This document shows positions 26,597 to 35,432 of a stretch of 64,000 bases of DNA, one piece after another. A program made the position numbers and the translations under genes. Source of the stretch: Xenophilus aerolatus (GTDB taxonomy: Bacteria > Pseudomonadota > Gammaproteobacteria > Burkholderiales > Burkholderiaceae_C); the NCBI GenBank assembly GCA_030418545.1, contig QAIB01000001.1, positions 744,001 through 808,000 of the forward strand, in the 5' to 3' direction. How positions within the stretch are numbered: the first letter of the stretch is position 1; each line of letters starts with the position of its first letter. The notes beneath the pieces were generated by a model. It was not told the DNA's origin, did no database searches, and worked only from the letters and a program-made list of their open reading frames with translations.

Positions 26597-28187
26597 AGGG
26601 GCGCTGCTGGCGCCGCCGCAGCGCACGCTGCCGCAGATGCTCGCGCGGCAAGCGGCGCAGTTCGGCGACCGGCCGGCCGTTCGCATCGGCGGGCAACGGT
26701 GGCGCCATGTCGATCTGCCCGCCCGCGCGGCAGGCCGCGCCGGCGCGCTGCAGGCGGCTGGCGTGCAGCGTGGCGACCGCGTGGCGATCCTGGCGGGCAA
26801 CCGGCCGGAGTTCCTCGAGGCCTTCCTCGGCTGCGGCTGGATGGGCGCGGTGGCCGTGCCGATCAACACCGCCTCGATGGGGCCGCAGATCGAGTACTTC
26901 CTGGCCAACAGCCAGGCCGGGCTGCTCGTCATCGAAAGCCAGTACCTCGCGCGGCTGGCCACCGCGGATCTCACGCGCACCGCGCTGCAACGCATCTGGG
27001 TGGTGGCGGATGAAGGGCGGGCGCCGATCCCGCAGGTGCAGGGCCTCACGACCACGGCCTGGCCGGCGGCCGGCGAGGACGTGCCACCTGCCGACGTCGG
27101 CCCCGCCGACACGCTGGGCATCCTCTACACCTCCGGCACCACCGGGCCGTCGAAGGGCGTGCTGTGCCCGCATGCGCAGTACTACGGGTGGGGCGTGAAC
27201 AGCCTGCGCGTGCTGGGCGTGCGCGCCGACGACGTGTTGTGCACCACGCTGCCGCTGTTCCACATCAACGCGCTCAACACCTTCGCCCAGGCCTGCCTGT
27301 CGGGCGCCGAGGTGGTGTTCGAAGGCCGCTTCTCGGCATCGGGCTTCTGGCCCGCCATGCACGCCTGCGGCGCCACGGTGGTCTACCTGCTGGGGGCCAT
27401 GGTGCCGATCCTGCTCGCGCAGCCTCCGGGCGAGACCGAGCGCGGGCACCGCGTGCGCATCGGCCTGGGCCCGGGCGTGCCCGGCCAGGCAGGCGAGGCC
27501 TTCACGGCCCGCACCGGCGTGCGCCTGCTCGAAGGCTACGGCTCGACCGAGACCAACTTCGTCATCGCCACGGCGCCCGGCTCGCCGCGCGCTGGCGTCA
27601 TGGGCTGGGTCCTGCCCGGCTTCGAGGCCCGGGTGGCGGATGAGCACGACGCCGAACTGCCCGACGGCGAAGCCGGCGAACTGCTGCTGCGCGCCCGTGA
27701 GCCGCATGCCTTCGCGAGCGGCTACTTCAACATGCCCGACAAGACCGTCGAGGCGTGGCGCAACCTGTGGTTCCACACCGGCGACCGGGTGGTGCGCGAG
27801 CCCGATGGGGCCCTGCGCTTCGTGGACCGCATCAAGGACGCGATCCGCCGCCGCGGCGAGAACATCTCCTCCTTCGAGGTGGAGCAGGTGCTGCAGAGCC
27901 ACCCCGCCGTGGCGACGGTGGCCGTGTACCCGGTGCGCTCCGAACTGGCCGAGGACGAGGTGATGGCCGCGCTCATCCTGCGCGAAGGGCTGGCGCCGCC
28001 GCCGCAGGAGCTGGCCGCCTGGTGCGAGGCCCGCCTGCCGTACTTCGCGGTGCCGCGCTGGTTCGACATCGTGGACGACCTGCCGCGCACCGAGAACGGC
28101 AAGGTCCAGAAGTACAAGCTGCGCGAGCGTGGCGTGACGGCGTCCGCCTGGGAGCGCACGGCGCCTGCGCGCGCGCAGCGGGGCTAG
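26583..28187 (+). CDS. AMP-forming acyl-CoA synthetase (second)
   Basis: 534 residues. The phosphate-binding loop [13 protein letters not shown] is near residue 179, followed by [41 protein letters not shown] and a C-terminal [11 protein letters not shown] with the usual catalytic Lys. It resembles medium-chain or crotonobetaine/carnitine-type CoA ligases. The start at 26583 lies within livF, so it is coupled to the transporter: a substrate may be activated on entry. It is a different subgroup from the ligase at 11632; which one acts on indole-3-acetate cannot be told from sequence. Confidence 0.83.
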
Positions 28188-28204
28188 CGTTGGACGCAGG
28201 CGGC

Positions 28205-28975
28205 ATGCCCGTTCCCACCGCGCCGCCGGGCGCATTGAAGGGGCGCGTGGCCATCGTGACCGGCGCCGCCCAGGGCCTTGGCGCGTCGATCGCCCGGGCC
28301 CTGGCGGCTGCGGGTGCGCAGGTGGTCCTGGGCGACGCGAATGCCGAAGTCCTTCAGATGGCCCAGCGCCTCGCCGGCGAGGGGGCCGGCAGCCTCGGCG
28401 TGGTGGCGGACGTGTCGGTCGAGGCGCATTGGGAATGCCTGCTGCGCGAAGCCGTGGACGCTTTCGGACGCGTGGATGTGCTGGTCAACAATGCCGCGCG
28501 GACCGCGTCGACTTCCCTCTGGGACATCACGCAGGAGGAATGGGACGCGGTGATGGCCGTGAACCTGCGCGGCTGCTTCCTGGGATGCAGGACCGTGGGC
28601 CGCCACATGCGCGAACGCGGACGCGGCGGGCGCATTGTCAATCTCTCGTCGCTGGCGGGCCAGCAGGCGAGCCCGGCCACGGGGGTGCACTATGCAGCCT
28701 CCAAGGCCGGAATCCTGGCGTTGACGCGCAGCTTCGCGGCGGAGTTCGCGCCCGATGCGATCACCGTCAATGCGGTGGCGCCCGCGGCGATCGAAGGGCC
28801 CATGCTCGACGCACTGGCTGCCGATCGCCGGGATGCACTCCTCGCGCGCATCCCGCTCGGCCGCTTCGGGCATCCCGACGAGGTGAGCGGCGCGGTGCTT
28901 TTCCTGGCGTCCGACGCGGCGGGCTTCGTCACCGGGGCGACGCTGGACGTCAACGGCGGGCGGTTGATGCGCTGA
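28205..28975 (+). CDS. short-chain dehydrogenase/reductase
   Basis: 256 residues. Cofactor motif VTGAAQGLGASIA, NNAA in place of NNAG, Ser in NLSSLAG, active site YAASK, and a C-terminal GATLDVNGG. It is intact and resembles 3-oxoacyl-ACP/CoA reductases. It starts 17 bases after the ligase. Probably oxidises or reduces a CoA-bound intermediate; substrate unknown. Confidence 0.8.
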   Translation: MPVPTAPPGALKGRVAIVTGAAQGLGASIARALAAAGAQVVLGDANAEVLQMAQRLAGEGAGSLGVVADVSVEAHWECLLREAVDAFGRVDVLVNNAARTASTSLWDITQEEWDAVMAVNLRGCFLGCRTVGRHMRERGRGGRIVNLSSLAGQQASPATGVHYAASKAGILALTRSFAAEFAPDAITVNAVAPAAIEGPMLDALAADRRDALLARIPLGRFGHPDEVSGAVLFLASDAAGFVTGATLDVNGGRLMR

Positions 28976-29026
28976 GACGGCGCAAGGACCACATCCCGCC
29001 AAGAACCAAATGCAAGAGGCTGGACG

Positions 29027-29806
29027 ATGAACATGGAAAACAGGACGAACGCCCGGCGGCACGCCCTCGTGACCGGTGGCGGCACCGGCATCGGCGCCGC
29101 GGTGGCGCAACGCCTCGCGGCCGACGGCATGCACGTGACCGTGCTGGGGCGGCGGCGCGAGAAGCTGGCCGCGCTGGTCGCGGCGGACCCCGAGCGCTTT
29201 CACGCGGTGGCGGCCGACGTGTCGGATGCCGACCAGGTGGCCGCGGCGCTCGCCGATGCCACGCGACGCTTCGGCACCGTGCAGGTGCTGGTCAACAACG
29301 CGGGGGCGGCCGAGAGCGCGCCCTTCCTGAAGATGGACGCGGCGCTGTGGCGGCGCATGCTCGACGTCAACCTCACCGGGACGATGGTCTGTACCCAGGC
29401 GGCGTTGCCCGACATGCTCGAATCCGGCTGGGGCCGTGTCGTGAACATCGCCAGCACGGCGGGGCAGGTGGGCTATGCCTACGTCTCGGCCTACTGCGCC
29501 GCCAAGCACGGCGTGATCGGCCTCACGCGCTCCCTGGCGCTCGAGCTCGCGACCAAGGGCGTGACCGTCAACGCCGTGTGCCCCGGCTACACCGAGACCG
29601 ACATCGTGCGCGAGAGCATCGAGCGGGTGGTGGCCAAGACCGATCGCAGCGCCGAGCAGGCGCGCGCCGAATTCGTCAAGGCCAACCCGCAGCGCCGACT
29701 GGTGCAGCCGCTGGAAGTGGCCGATGCGGTGGCGTGGCTCTGCGGCGAGCGTGCGGGCGCCGTCACCGGCCAGTCCGTGTCGGTGAGCGGCGGCGAAGTC
29801 ACCTGA
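29027..29806 (+). CDS. short-chain dehydrogenase, 3-hydroxybutyrate or 3-hydroxyacyl-CoA dehydrogenase-like
   Basis: 259 residues. TGGGTGIGAAVAQRL, NNAG, Ser in NIASTAGQVGY and YCAAKHG are intact. The NAVCPGYTETDIV segment and the Arg-rich late region resemble 3-hydroxybutyrate dehydrogenases and the 2-hydroxyacyl-CoA dehydrogenases of aromatic ring pathways. It lies between the first SDR and the MarR gene in the same direction. It may take a 3-hydroxyacyl-CoA formed after ring cleavage. Confidence 0.8.
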   Translation: MNMENRTNARRHALVTGGGTGIGAAVAQRLAADGMHVTVLGRRREKLAALVAADPERFHAVAADVSDADQVAAALADATRRFGTVQVLVNNAGAAESAPFLKMDAALWRRMLDVNLTGTMVCTQAALPDMLESGWGRVVNIASTAGQVGYAYVSAYCAAKHGVIGLTRSLALELATKGVTVNAVCPGYTETDIVRESIERVVAKTDRSAEQARAEFVKANPQRRLVQPLEVADAVAWLCGERAGAVTGQSVSVSGGEVT

Positions 29807-29826
29807 AGCCGGACACGCGCACCACC

Positions 29827-30390
29827 ATGGCCACGCACGCCAAGAACTTCAAGCTCGTCCAGGCCCTGGGCGACGCGCACATCGGCCTCGAAGCGCGCGC
29901 GCAGGCCGACGACCACCTCGACACCAAGATCTGGCTGCGCCTGTTGGCCTGCAGCACGCAGATCGAGCGCCAGATCCGGCAGATGCTGCGCGCGCGCTTC
30001 TCGACCACGCTGCCGCGCTTCGACTACCTGGCGCAGCTGGACCGCCACCCGGACGGGTTGCGCATGAGCGTGCTGTCGCGCTTCCTGATGGTCACCGGGG
30101 GCAACGTCACCGGCCTGACGGACCAGCTGGTGAAGGAGGGCCTGGTGCAGCGCATCGACGACCCCGAGGACCGGCGCTCCTGGCGGGTGAGCCTGACGGC
30201 GCAGGGGCGCAAGGAGTTCTCGGAGATGGCCGGCGAGCACGAGCGCTGGCTGGCCGCCCTGTTCCAGGGGCTGCCCCAGGGCAGCAAGGACGCGCTCTAC
30301 GAGCAGCTCGGGCAGCTGCGGGTCCACCTGGTGCGGCGTGCGGAGACCCTCGGTCTCGCGCCGGCCGATTCCGCGGGGCGCGCACGATGA
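29827..30390 (+). CDS. MarR family regulator (IadR/BadR-like, second copy in the locus)
   Basis: 187 residues. The winged helix runs from DYLAQLDRHPDGLRMSVLSR through MVTGGNVTGLTDQLVKEGL (recognition helix) to DDPEDRRSWRVSLT (wing). The VTGGNVTG helix is characteristic of MarR regulators of aromatic-acid pathways. It is co-directional with the catabolic genes and overlaps the thioesterase gene by 4 bases, so it would be made when the pathway is on. It, the MarR at 4886, or both could bind the 14-bp repeats at 4940 and 17378. Confidence 0.85.
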   Translation: MATHAKNFKLVQALGDAHIGLEARAQADDHLDTKIWLRLLACSTQIERQIRQMLRARFSTTLPRFDYLAQLDRHPDGLRMSVLSRFLMVTGGNVTGLTDQLVKEGLVQRIDDPEDRRSWRVSLTAQGRKEFSEMAGEHERWLAALFQGLPQGSKDALYEQLGQLRVHLVRRAETLGLAPADSAGRAR

Positions 30391-30815
30391 ACGCCCCGGT
30401 GAGTGGCGACGTGCCGACGAAGCAGCCCTTCGTGCGGCAGGTGCCGATCCGCTTCTCGCATTGCGACCCGGCGGGCATCGTCTTCTTTCCGCAATACCTG
30501 GTGCTGTTCAACCAGCTGGTGGAGGACTGGTTCAACGAGGGGCTCCAGGTGCCTTACGCGGACATGATCGAGCGACGCCGCATCGGCCTGCCGATCGTTC
30601 GCCTGGAATGCGACTTCAAGGCCGTCAGCCGCATGGGCGAGCAGGTCGCCATGTCGCTGGCGGTGGAGCGGGCCGGCACCCGGTCGATCACCCTGGCGCT
30701 CGAGTGCAGGGGCGGGCAGGCGCTGCGCGTGGCGTCGCGCCAGGTGCTGGTGTTCACCGACCTGCAGACCCATCGCGCCATCGACATCCCGGCCGACGTG
30801 CGCAGCCGCCTCTAG
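30387..30815 (+). CDS. acyl-CoA thioesterase, 4-hydroxybenzoyl-CoA thioesterase family
   Basis: 142 residues with a hot-dog fold. RFSHCDPAGIVFFPQYLVLF puts the catalytic Asp at residue 27, in the class that includes 4-hydroxybenzoyl-CoA thioesterase. EDWFNEGL follows. It would hydrolyse an aromatic acyl-CoA, either to release free acid or to recover trapped CoA. It starts four bases inside the MarR gene and closes the catabolic block; the Lrp gene converges on it from 30831. Confidence 0.85.
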   Translation: MNAPVSGDVPTKQPFVRQVPIRFSHCDPAGIVFFPQYLVLFNQLVEDWFNEGLQVPYADMIERRRIGLPIVRLECDFKAVSRMGEQVAMSLAVERAGTRSITLALECRGGQALRVASRQVLVFTDLQTHRAIDIPADVRSRL

Positions 30816-30830
30816 GGCCGGCGGCGCGCT

Positions 30831-31328
30831 TCAGGCGTTGAGCACCTTGCGGATCGGCGGCTTCACGTCTTCCCGCTGCGGCGGCAGCATCGGCTGGTGT
30901 TCGCGCGCGGGGTTGAGGATGATGGACGTTGCCGTCTCGGTGAGGATGCAGAACTTGGTGACCACGGCGTCGAGGTGCGCCACGTCGATGACGGCGATCT
31001 CGAGGATCCAGCTGTCGTCGCCGGTCACGTTGTACGCGTTCACGCATTCCGGCGTCTGCTGGATCAGCTTCACGACGCGTGCGTAATCCGCGCGGCCGAC
31101 GCGGATGATGGCCCGGATGCCGTAGCCCAGGCGACCCAGGTCGACGGTGGCGCGGTAGCCGCTGATGACGCCGGCGGCTTCCAGCTTCTTCACACGCTCG
31201 GTCACGGCGGGCTGGCTCAGGTGCACGCGACGGCCCAGCTCCGCCATCGACAGGCGTGCGTCGGCCTGCAGTTCGGCCAGGATGCGGGTGTCGTAGGCGT
31301 CCAGTGGCGGGTTCAAGGTGGCATTCAT
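30831..31328 (-). CDS. Lrp/AsnC family transcriptional regulator
   Basis: 165 residues. An N-terminal helix-turn-helix (LDAYDTRILAELQADARLSMAELG, then HLSQPAVTERVKKLEAAGVI) is followed by a RAM ligand-binding domain. Start at 31328 has AAGGA six bases upstream; 25 further residues are open upstream but lack family similarity. It is divergent from the DMT exporter at 31451, with a 122-base gap, a common arrangement in which an Lrp-type regulator controls amino acid export. Direct link to the catabolic genes is not evident. Confidence 0.88.
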   Translation of the reverse strand: MNATLNPPLDAYDTRILAELQADARLSMAELGRRVHLSQPAVTERVKKLEAAGVISGYRATVDLGRLGYGIRAIIRVGRADYARVVKLIQQTPECVNAYNVTGDDSWILEIAVIDVAHLDAVVTKFCILTETATSIILNPAREHQPMLPPQREDVKPPIRKVLNA

Positions 31329-31450
31329 GAAAGTCCTTCGATTCGACGGCGAAACGGGCTCATGACGATGAAACACCCATGGCTGGCCGCCAGGGGCCTT
31401 CATACCATGGAGCGAACGATTCCCGAAACCCGCTCCCGAAAGCCGCGCCT

Positions 31451-32371
31451 ATGTCCAGCCTCGTTTCACCCGTCTCGCAGGCACGCGTCGACGCGCGACG
31501 CGCTCTGCCCCCGCTGATCCTGCTGTGCCTGGCGGCCACCTGGCTGGTCTGGGGCTCGACCTACCTGGCCATCAAGTACGCGCTGATCAGCTTTCCGCCC
31601 TTCCTGCAGATGGGCTCGCGCTTCCTCCTGGCCGGCGTGGTTCTGGCGCTGTGGATGCGCTGGGGCGGGGCGGCCTGGCCCACGCGCCGGCAGTGGGGCC
31701 ACGCGCTGGTGGTGGGCGCGTTGATGCTGGGTGGTGGCATGGGCGGCACGGCCCATGCCGAGGTGTCGGTCGGCTCGGGGCTGGTGGTGGCGTTCATCGC
31801 CGTGGTGCCGCTGCTGATCGCGCTGCTCAACCTGCTGTGGGGCATCCGGCCCGCGCCGCTCGAGTGGCTGGGCATCGCGCTCGGGCTTGTGGGCGTGCTC
31901 ATGCTCACGCAGGGCAGCGGGTTCCAAGCCTCGCCGGCCGGACTCGCGGCCATCGCGATCGCGTGCGTCTGCTGGTCGCTGGGCAGCGTGCTCAGCCAGC
32001 GCGCGCTGCCGCTGGCGCCGGGCGCGATGGGCTTCGCCAGCGAGATGGTGTGCGGCGGGCTGGTGCTGATGGGCCTGGCGGCGCTGTCCGGGGAGCGCGC
32101 GCTGTGGCCGCCGCAGCCGGTGGCCGTGGCGGCATGGGCGTACCTCGTGGTGTTCGGCTCGCTGGTCGCCTTCAACGCCTACATGCTGCTGCTGGCGAGG
32201 GCGCCGGCGGCCCTGGCGTCGAGCTACACCTTCGTCAACCCGGTGATGGCGATGCTGCTGGGCGTGTGGATCGCCCACGAGACCGTGACGCGCTTCGAGT
32301 GGTACGCGGTGGGCGTGGTGCTGGCGGGCGTTCTGCTGCTGCTGGTGCAGCACGGCCGGCCACGGCGTTGA
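31451..32371 (+). CDS. EamA/DMT superfamily transporter (YedA-like)
   Basis: 306 residues with about ten hydrophobic segments in two EamA halves. The motif WLVWGSTYLAIKYAL near the N terminus and the second-half ASSYTFVNPVMAMLLGVW are typical of YedA-like drug/metabolite exporters. The ATG at 31451 is preferred; an upstream start at 31379 would add 24 unrelated residues. Probably exports an amino acid or metabolite under control of the divergent Lrp gene. Confidence 0.85.
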   Translation: MSSLVSPVSQARVDARRALPPLILLCLAATWLVWGSTYLAIKYALISFPPFLQMGSRFLLAGVVLALWMRWGGAAWPTRRQWGHALVVGALMLGGGMGGTAHAEVSVGSGLVVAFIAVVPLLIALLNLLWGIRPAPLEWLGIALGLVGVLMLTQGSGFQASPAGLAAIAIACVCWSLGSVLSQRALPLAPGAMGFASEMVCGGLVLMGLAALSGERALWPPQPVAVAAWAYLVVFGSLVAFNAYMLLLARAPAALASSYTFVNPVMAMLLGVWIAHETVTRFEWYAVGVVLAGVLLLLVQHGRPRR

Positions 32372-32404
32372 GCGGGTAGCCGACGACGGAAACGGCTCGG
32401 CCGG

Positions 32405-33037
32405 CTATGGCTTGCCGACCCGCGCCGCCGCGGCCTGACGGGCGCGGGCGAGGGCAGCCTCGACCACGCTGCGCTTGCGCTCCGAAGCGTCGGCGTCGTC
32501 CGCCTCCGCGGTTTCGGACGAGATCGGCGCTTCTCGCCCATCCATCGGGCGCCGGGCGCTATGAATTTCGTAGCGTTTGCGTGCGTCGGCGGCCTGCTCG
32601 GCCGACCACGCGTTCCAGCCCGTGCGGCCGGGGGTGGCGCTCTCCAGGGCGATGCAGTCCACGGGGCATACGGGAACGCACAGTTCGCATCCGGTGCAAT
32701 GGGGCGCGATGACGGTGTGCATGCGCTTGTTCATGCCGACGATGGCGTCGGTCGGGCAGGCGTCCAGGCACAGCGTGCAGCCGATGCACCAGGCCTCGTC
32801 GATCACGGCCAGCATGCGCGGGCCCTCGGTGCCGAATTCGGGGTTCAGCGGGACGGCTTGCCGCCCCGTGAGCGCCGCGAGGCGGCGCACGCCTTCATCG
32901 CCGCCCGGCGGGCACTGGTCGATGCCGGCGCCGCCCGCGGCGATGGCTTCGGCATAGCCGGCGCAGTCGGGATAGCCGCAGCGCGTGCACTGCGTCTGCG
33001 GCAGGGCGTCGAGCAGTCGGGTGGCGAGGGGAGGCAT
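32405..33037 (-). CDS. rsxB: RnfB/RsxB-like electron transport ferredoxin
   Basis: 210 residues. The N-terminal 4Fe-4S motif [16 protein letters not shown]...QCPPGG is followed by two classical ferredoxin motifs ([12 protein letters not shown] and [12 protein letters not shown]). The membrane anchor of canonical RnfB is missing and no other rnf/rsx gene is near, as in other Burkholderiales. It probably relays electrons to Fe-S or reductive enzymes. The C-terminal ~60 residues are charged and helical. A 17-nt palindromic repeat (32558-32574) lies inside the coding sequence. Confidence 0.82.
   Translation of the reverse strand: MPPLATRLLDALPQTQCTRCGYPDCAGYAEAIAAGGAGIDQCPPGGDEGVRRLAALTGRQAVPLNPEFGTEGPRMLAVIDEAWCIGCTLCLDACPTDAIVGMNKRMHTVIAPHCTGCELCVPVCPVDCIALESATPGRTGWNAWSAEQAADARKRYEIHSARRPMDGREAPISSETAEADDADASERKRSVVEAALARARQAAAARVGKP
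32558..32574. repeat. 17-nt palindromic repeat, copy inside rsxB
   Basis: GCTATGAATTTCGTAGC, with eight-base arms carrying one mismatch around a central T. It is one of at least seven related elements in the window. This one is inside a coding sequence, in the linker after the second ferredoxin motif. Confidence 0.6.
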
Positions 33038-33059
33038 GGCGAAGGGGTCGGAAAGAATG

Positions 33060-33084
33060 AAAAACGCCGGCAGGGCGCCGGCGT
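33060..33084 (-). terminator. intrinsic terminator of the PHB depolymerase gene
   Basis: Read on the minus strand, an eight-base stem ACGCCGGC/GCCGGCGT with a five-base loop is followed by five T residues. It lies 23 bases beyond the stop of the depolymerase gene and before rsxB, so the two minus-strand genes are separate transcripts. Confidence 0.8.
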
Positions 33085-33106
33085 GATTCTCGGGGCCGGC
33101 GGTCGC

Positions 33107-34588
33107 TCAGGCGCGTGGCTTGCGCGAGGTGGCCGACGCCTTGCGCGCCGCCGTGGGCGCCAGCTTGCGCGAACCGGCGGCCTTGCGGGCGGGCGTGGCG
33201 CTGGCGACCGGTGCGGCCTGCGCCGTGGCCTTGCGGGCGGCGGCGCGCGGGCGGGCGGCGGCCGGTGCAGCCTTGATCGTGTCTTCCGCCGTCAGGGCCG
33301 GCGGCGTCTCGACGCGGCGCGTGCGAACCTGGGGCTCGTCGTGCGCGGCGACGAAGGCCTGCACGCGCGGGTAGACCAGGTCACGCCAACGGCGGCCGCT
33401 GAAGATGCCGTAGTGGCCGGCGCCCTTGACCTCGTAATGCTCGCCTTCGGGAATCTGCGTGCACAGCTCGTGCGCGGCGCGCGTCTGGCCCGAGCCCGAG
33501 ATGTCGTCCAGCTCGCCCTCGACGGTGAGCAGGGCAGTGGTGCGGATGTCCTGGGGCCGCACGCGCTCGACCTGGCCTTCGGGGTTTTTCACGTCCCAGG
33601 TGCCGTTGACGAGGTCGAACTCCTGGAACACGGTCTTGATGGTCTCGAGGTAGTAGTCCGCGTCCATGTCGAGCACGGCGTTGTACTCGTCGTAGAACTT
33701 GCGGTGCGCCTCGGCGCTCGCGTCGTCGCCCTTGATGAGGTCCTTGAAGTAGTCGTAGTGGCTGCTGGCGTGGCGGTCCGGGTTCATGGCCACGAAGCCG
33801 GTGTGCTGCAGGAAGCCCGGGTACACGCGCCGCCCTTCACCGGGGAAGCCCTGCGGCACGCGGTAGATGACGTTGTTCTCGAACCATTCGAAGCTCTTGT
33901 TCATCGCCAGGTTGTTCACCGCGGTGGGCGACTTGCGGGCGTCGATGGGGCCGCCCATCATGGTCATCGACAGCGGCGTGGTCTCGCCGCGGCTGGCCAT
34001 GAGCGAGATGGCGGCCAGCACCGGCACGGTGGGCTGGCACACGCTCATCACGTGGCAGTTGCCGTACTCGGCCTGCAGGTGGCGGATGAAGTCCTGCACG
34101 TAGTTGATGTAGTCGTCGAGGTGGAACTCGCCGTCCGACAGGGGCACCAGGCGGGCGTTCTTCCAGTCGGTGATGTAGACCTTGTGGCCCTGGAGCATGG
34201 TGCGCACGGTGTCGCGCAGCAGCGTGGCGTAGTGGCCCGACAGCGGCGCCACGATCAGCACCACGGGTTGCGCCTTCAGCGTCTCGAGCACCTGCTCGTC
34301 GTCGGTGAAACGCTTGAAGCGGCGCAGCTGGCAGAAGGGCTTGTCGATTTCCACGATCTCGTGGATGACGACGTCGGCGCCGTTGACCTTCACGGTCTTG
34401 ATGTCGAACTCGGGCTTCTCGTAGTCCTTGCCCAGCCGGTAGATCAGGTCGTAGCTGGCCGCCACGCGCTGCGCCATCGGCATCTGGCTGAACATCGCGC
34501 CGGAACTGAAGAGCTTGGAGGCAGCCTGCGCGAAGTCGGCGAACGGCTCCATGAGGGAGCGTTGCGCTTCGTAGAGTTGGTACAGCAT
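33107..34588 (-). CDS. phaZ: intracellular polyhydroxybutyrate depolymerase (PhaZ) with a basic Ala/Lys/Arg-rich tail
   Basis: 493 residues from the ATG at 34588. The catalytic Cys184 sits in SVCQPTVPV, as in intracellular PhaZ enzymes that use Cys in place of Ser. SGHYATLL and GAGHYGIFSGRRWR mark the oxyanion and His regions. The enzyme breaks down stored PHB granules in the cytoplasm. The enzyme domain ends near residue 420. A tail of roughly 55 residues rich in AARKA, PARKA and RKPRA repeats follows; it resembles histone H1-like and PhaM-type DNA-binding tails. An alternative upstream start at 34618 adds ten residues without support. Confidence 0.88.
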   Translation of the reverse strand: MLYQLYEAQRSLMEPFADFAQAASKLFSSGAMFSQMPMAQRVAASYDLIYRLGKDYEKPEFDIKTVKVNGADVVIHEIVEIDKPFCQLRRFKRFTDDEQVLETLKAQPVVLIVAPLSGHYATLLRDTVRTMLQGHKVYITDWKNARLVPLSDGEFHLDDYINYVQDFIRHLQAEYGNCHVMSVCQPTVPVLAAISLMASRGETTPLSMTMMGGPIDARKSPTAVNNLAMNKSFEWFENNVIYRVPQGFPGEGRRVYPGFLQHTGFVAMNPDRHASSHYDYFKDLIKGDDASAEAHRKFYDEYNAVLDMDADYYLETIKTVFQEFDLVNGTWDVKNPEGQVERVRPQDIRTTALLTVEGELDDISGSGQTRAAHELCTQIPEGEHYEVKGAGHYGIFSGRRWRDLVYPRVQAFVAAHDEPQVRTRRVETPPALTAEDTIKAAPAAARPRAAARKATAQAAPVASATPARKAAGSRKLAPTAARKASATSRKPRA

Positions 34589-34616
34589 GGGGACCGCGTG
34601 AGTTTTGCTGCGGTGC

Positions 34617-34622
34617 AATATA
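34617..34622 (-). promoter_or_regulatory. candidate -10 box for phaZ
   Basis: The minus strand reads TATATT here, 28 bases before the phaZ ATG, in a local A+T-rich patch. No good -35 box is seen at the right distance, so this is only a weak prediction. Confidence 0.25.
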
Positions 34623-34732
34623 GCAGCGGGCGCGCTGCGCTTCTATCCGCAAAACTACCGTCCTGACGGCACAAGCGCACATCCGGCGGGGCCAGGTGGC
34701 GCCCGGAGTCGCGCAGGTGACGCCGTCGCCGC

Positions 34733-35356
34733 TCAGGTGCCGGCGTAGCGACCCGGCTTGTGGTTGATCCCGAGAAAGCCGCCCATGACCACGGCGCCCA
34801 GGACCGACCAGCCCACCCGCGCCGGCTCGACCACGAAGAGCGCCAGCACCACCACCGTGCAGTCGATGGCCAGCTGCACCTTGCCGGCCCGCCAGCCGCG
34901 GCGCTCCTGCAGGTACAACGCCAGGATGGTCGCGCCGCCCAGGCTCGCCCGGTGCCGCGCCAGGAACAGGCAGCCCGTGCCCAGCATCAATCCGCCGAAG
35001 ACGGCCGCGAAGGCGGGGTGCAGCGACTGGATGGCGATGAAGCGTGGCGCCAGAGCGGTCATGACCGACAGCAGCGCGATGGCCGCGAAGGTCTTGAGCG
35101 TGAACTCGCGCCCCATCTGGCGCCAGGCGAACCAGTAGAAGGGCAGGTTGACCACGAAGAAGAGGGGGCCGAAGCCGATGCCGGTGGCGTAGTGCAGCAG
35201 GAAGGCCGCCCCCGCCGTGCCGCCCGTCAGCAGGCCGGCCTGGCCGAACACCACCATCGCCATGGCGACGAAGAGCGTGCCGGCGAGCACGGCCTGCACG
35301 TCTTCGAAGCGGCTGTGGCTCAGCGTGGGGCGCACGGCGGGGTGGGGGGTGTCCAT
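34733..35356 (-). CDS. YitT family membrane protein
   Basis: 207 residues with about five membrane segments. GTLFVAMAMVVFGQAGLLTGGTAGAAFLL and NLPFYWFAWRQMGREFTLKT match the YitT/DUF161 family, whose function is unclear. The ATG at 35356 is chosen because the 40 residues upstream are not family-like. A 17-nt palindromic repeat lies at 35414-35430, upstream of the gene. Confidence 0.8.
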   Translation of the reverse strand: MDTPHPAVRPTLSHSRFEDVQAVLAGTLFVAMAMVVFGQAGLLTGGTAGAAFLLHYATGIGFGPLFFVVNLPFYWFAWRQMGREFTLKTFAAIALLSVMTALAPRFIAIQSLHPAFAAVFGGLMLGTGCLFLARHRASLGGATILALYLQERRGWRAGKVQLAIDCTVVVLALFVVEPARVGWSVLGAVVMGGFLGINHKPGRYAGT

Positions 35357-35413
35357 CGACGCGGATGGATGCAAGAGCCGCGCCACGCGCGGGGCGCGGC
35401 TGTCGTGCCGACC

Positions 35414-35430
35414 GCTATCGAATCGATAGC
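35414..35430. repeat. 17-nt palindromic repeat, best-formed copy
   Basis: GCTATCGAATCGATAGC: eight-base arms with no mismatch around one central A. It sits two bases past the stop of the nucleotidyltransferase-like gene and upstream of the YitT gene. It serves as the reference for the other copies. Confidence 0.75.
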
Positions 35431-35432
35431 TG

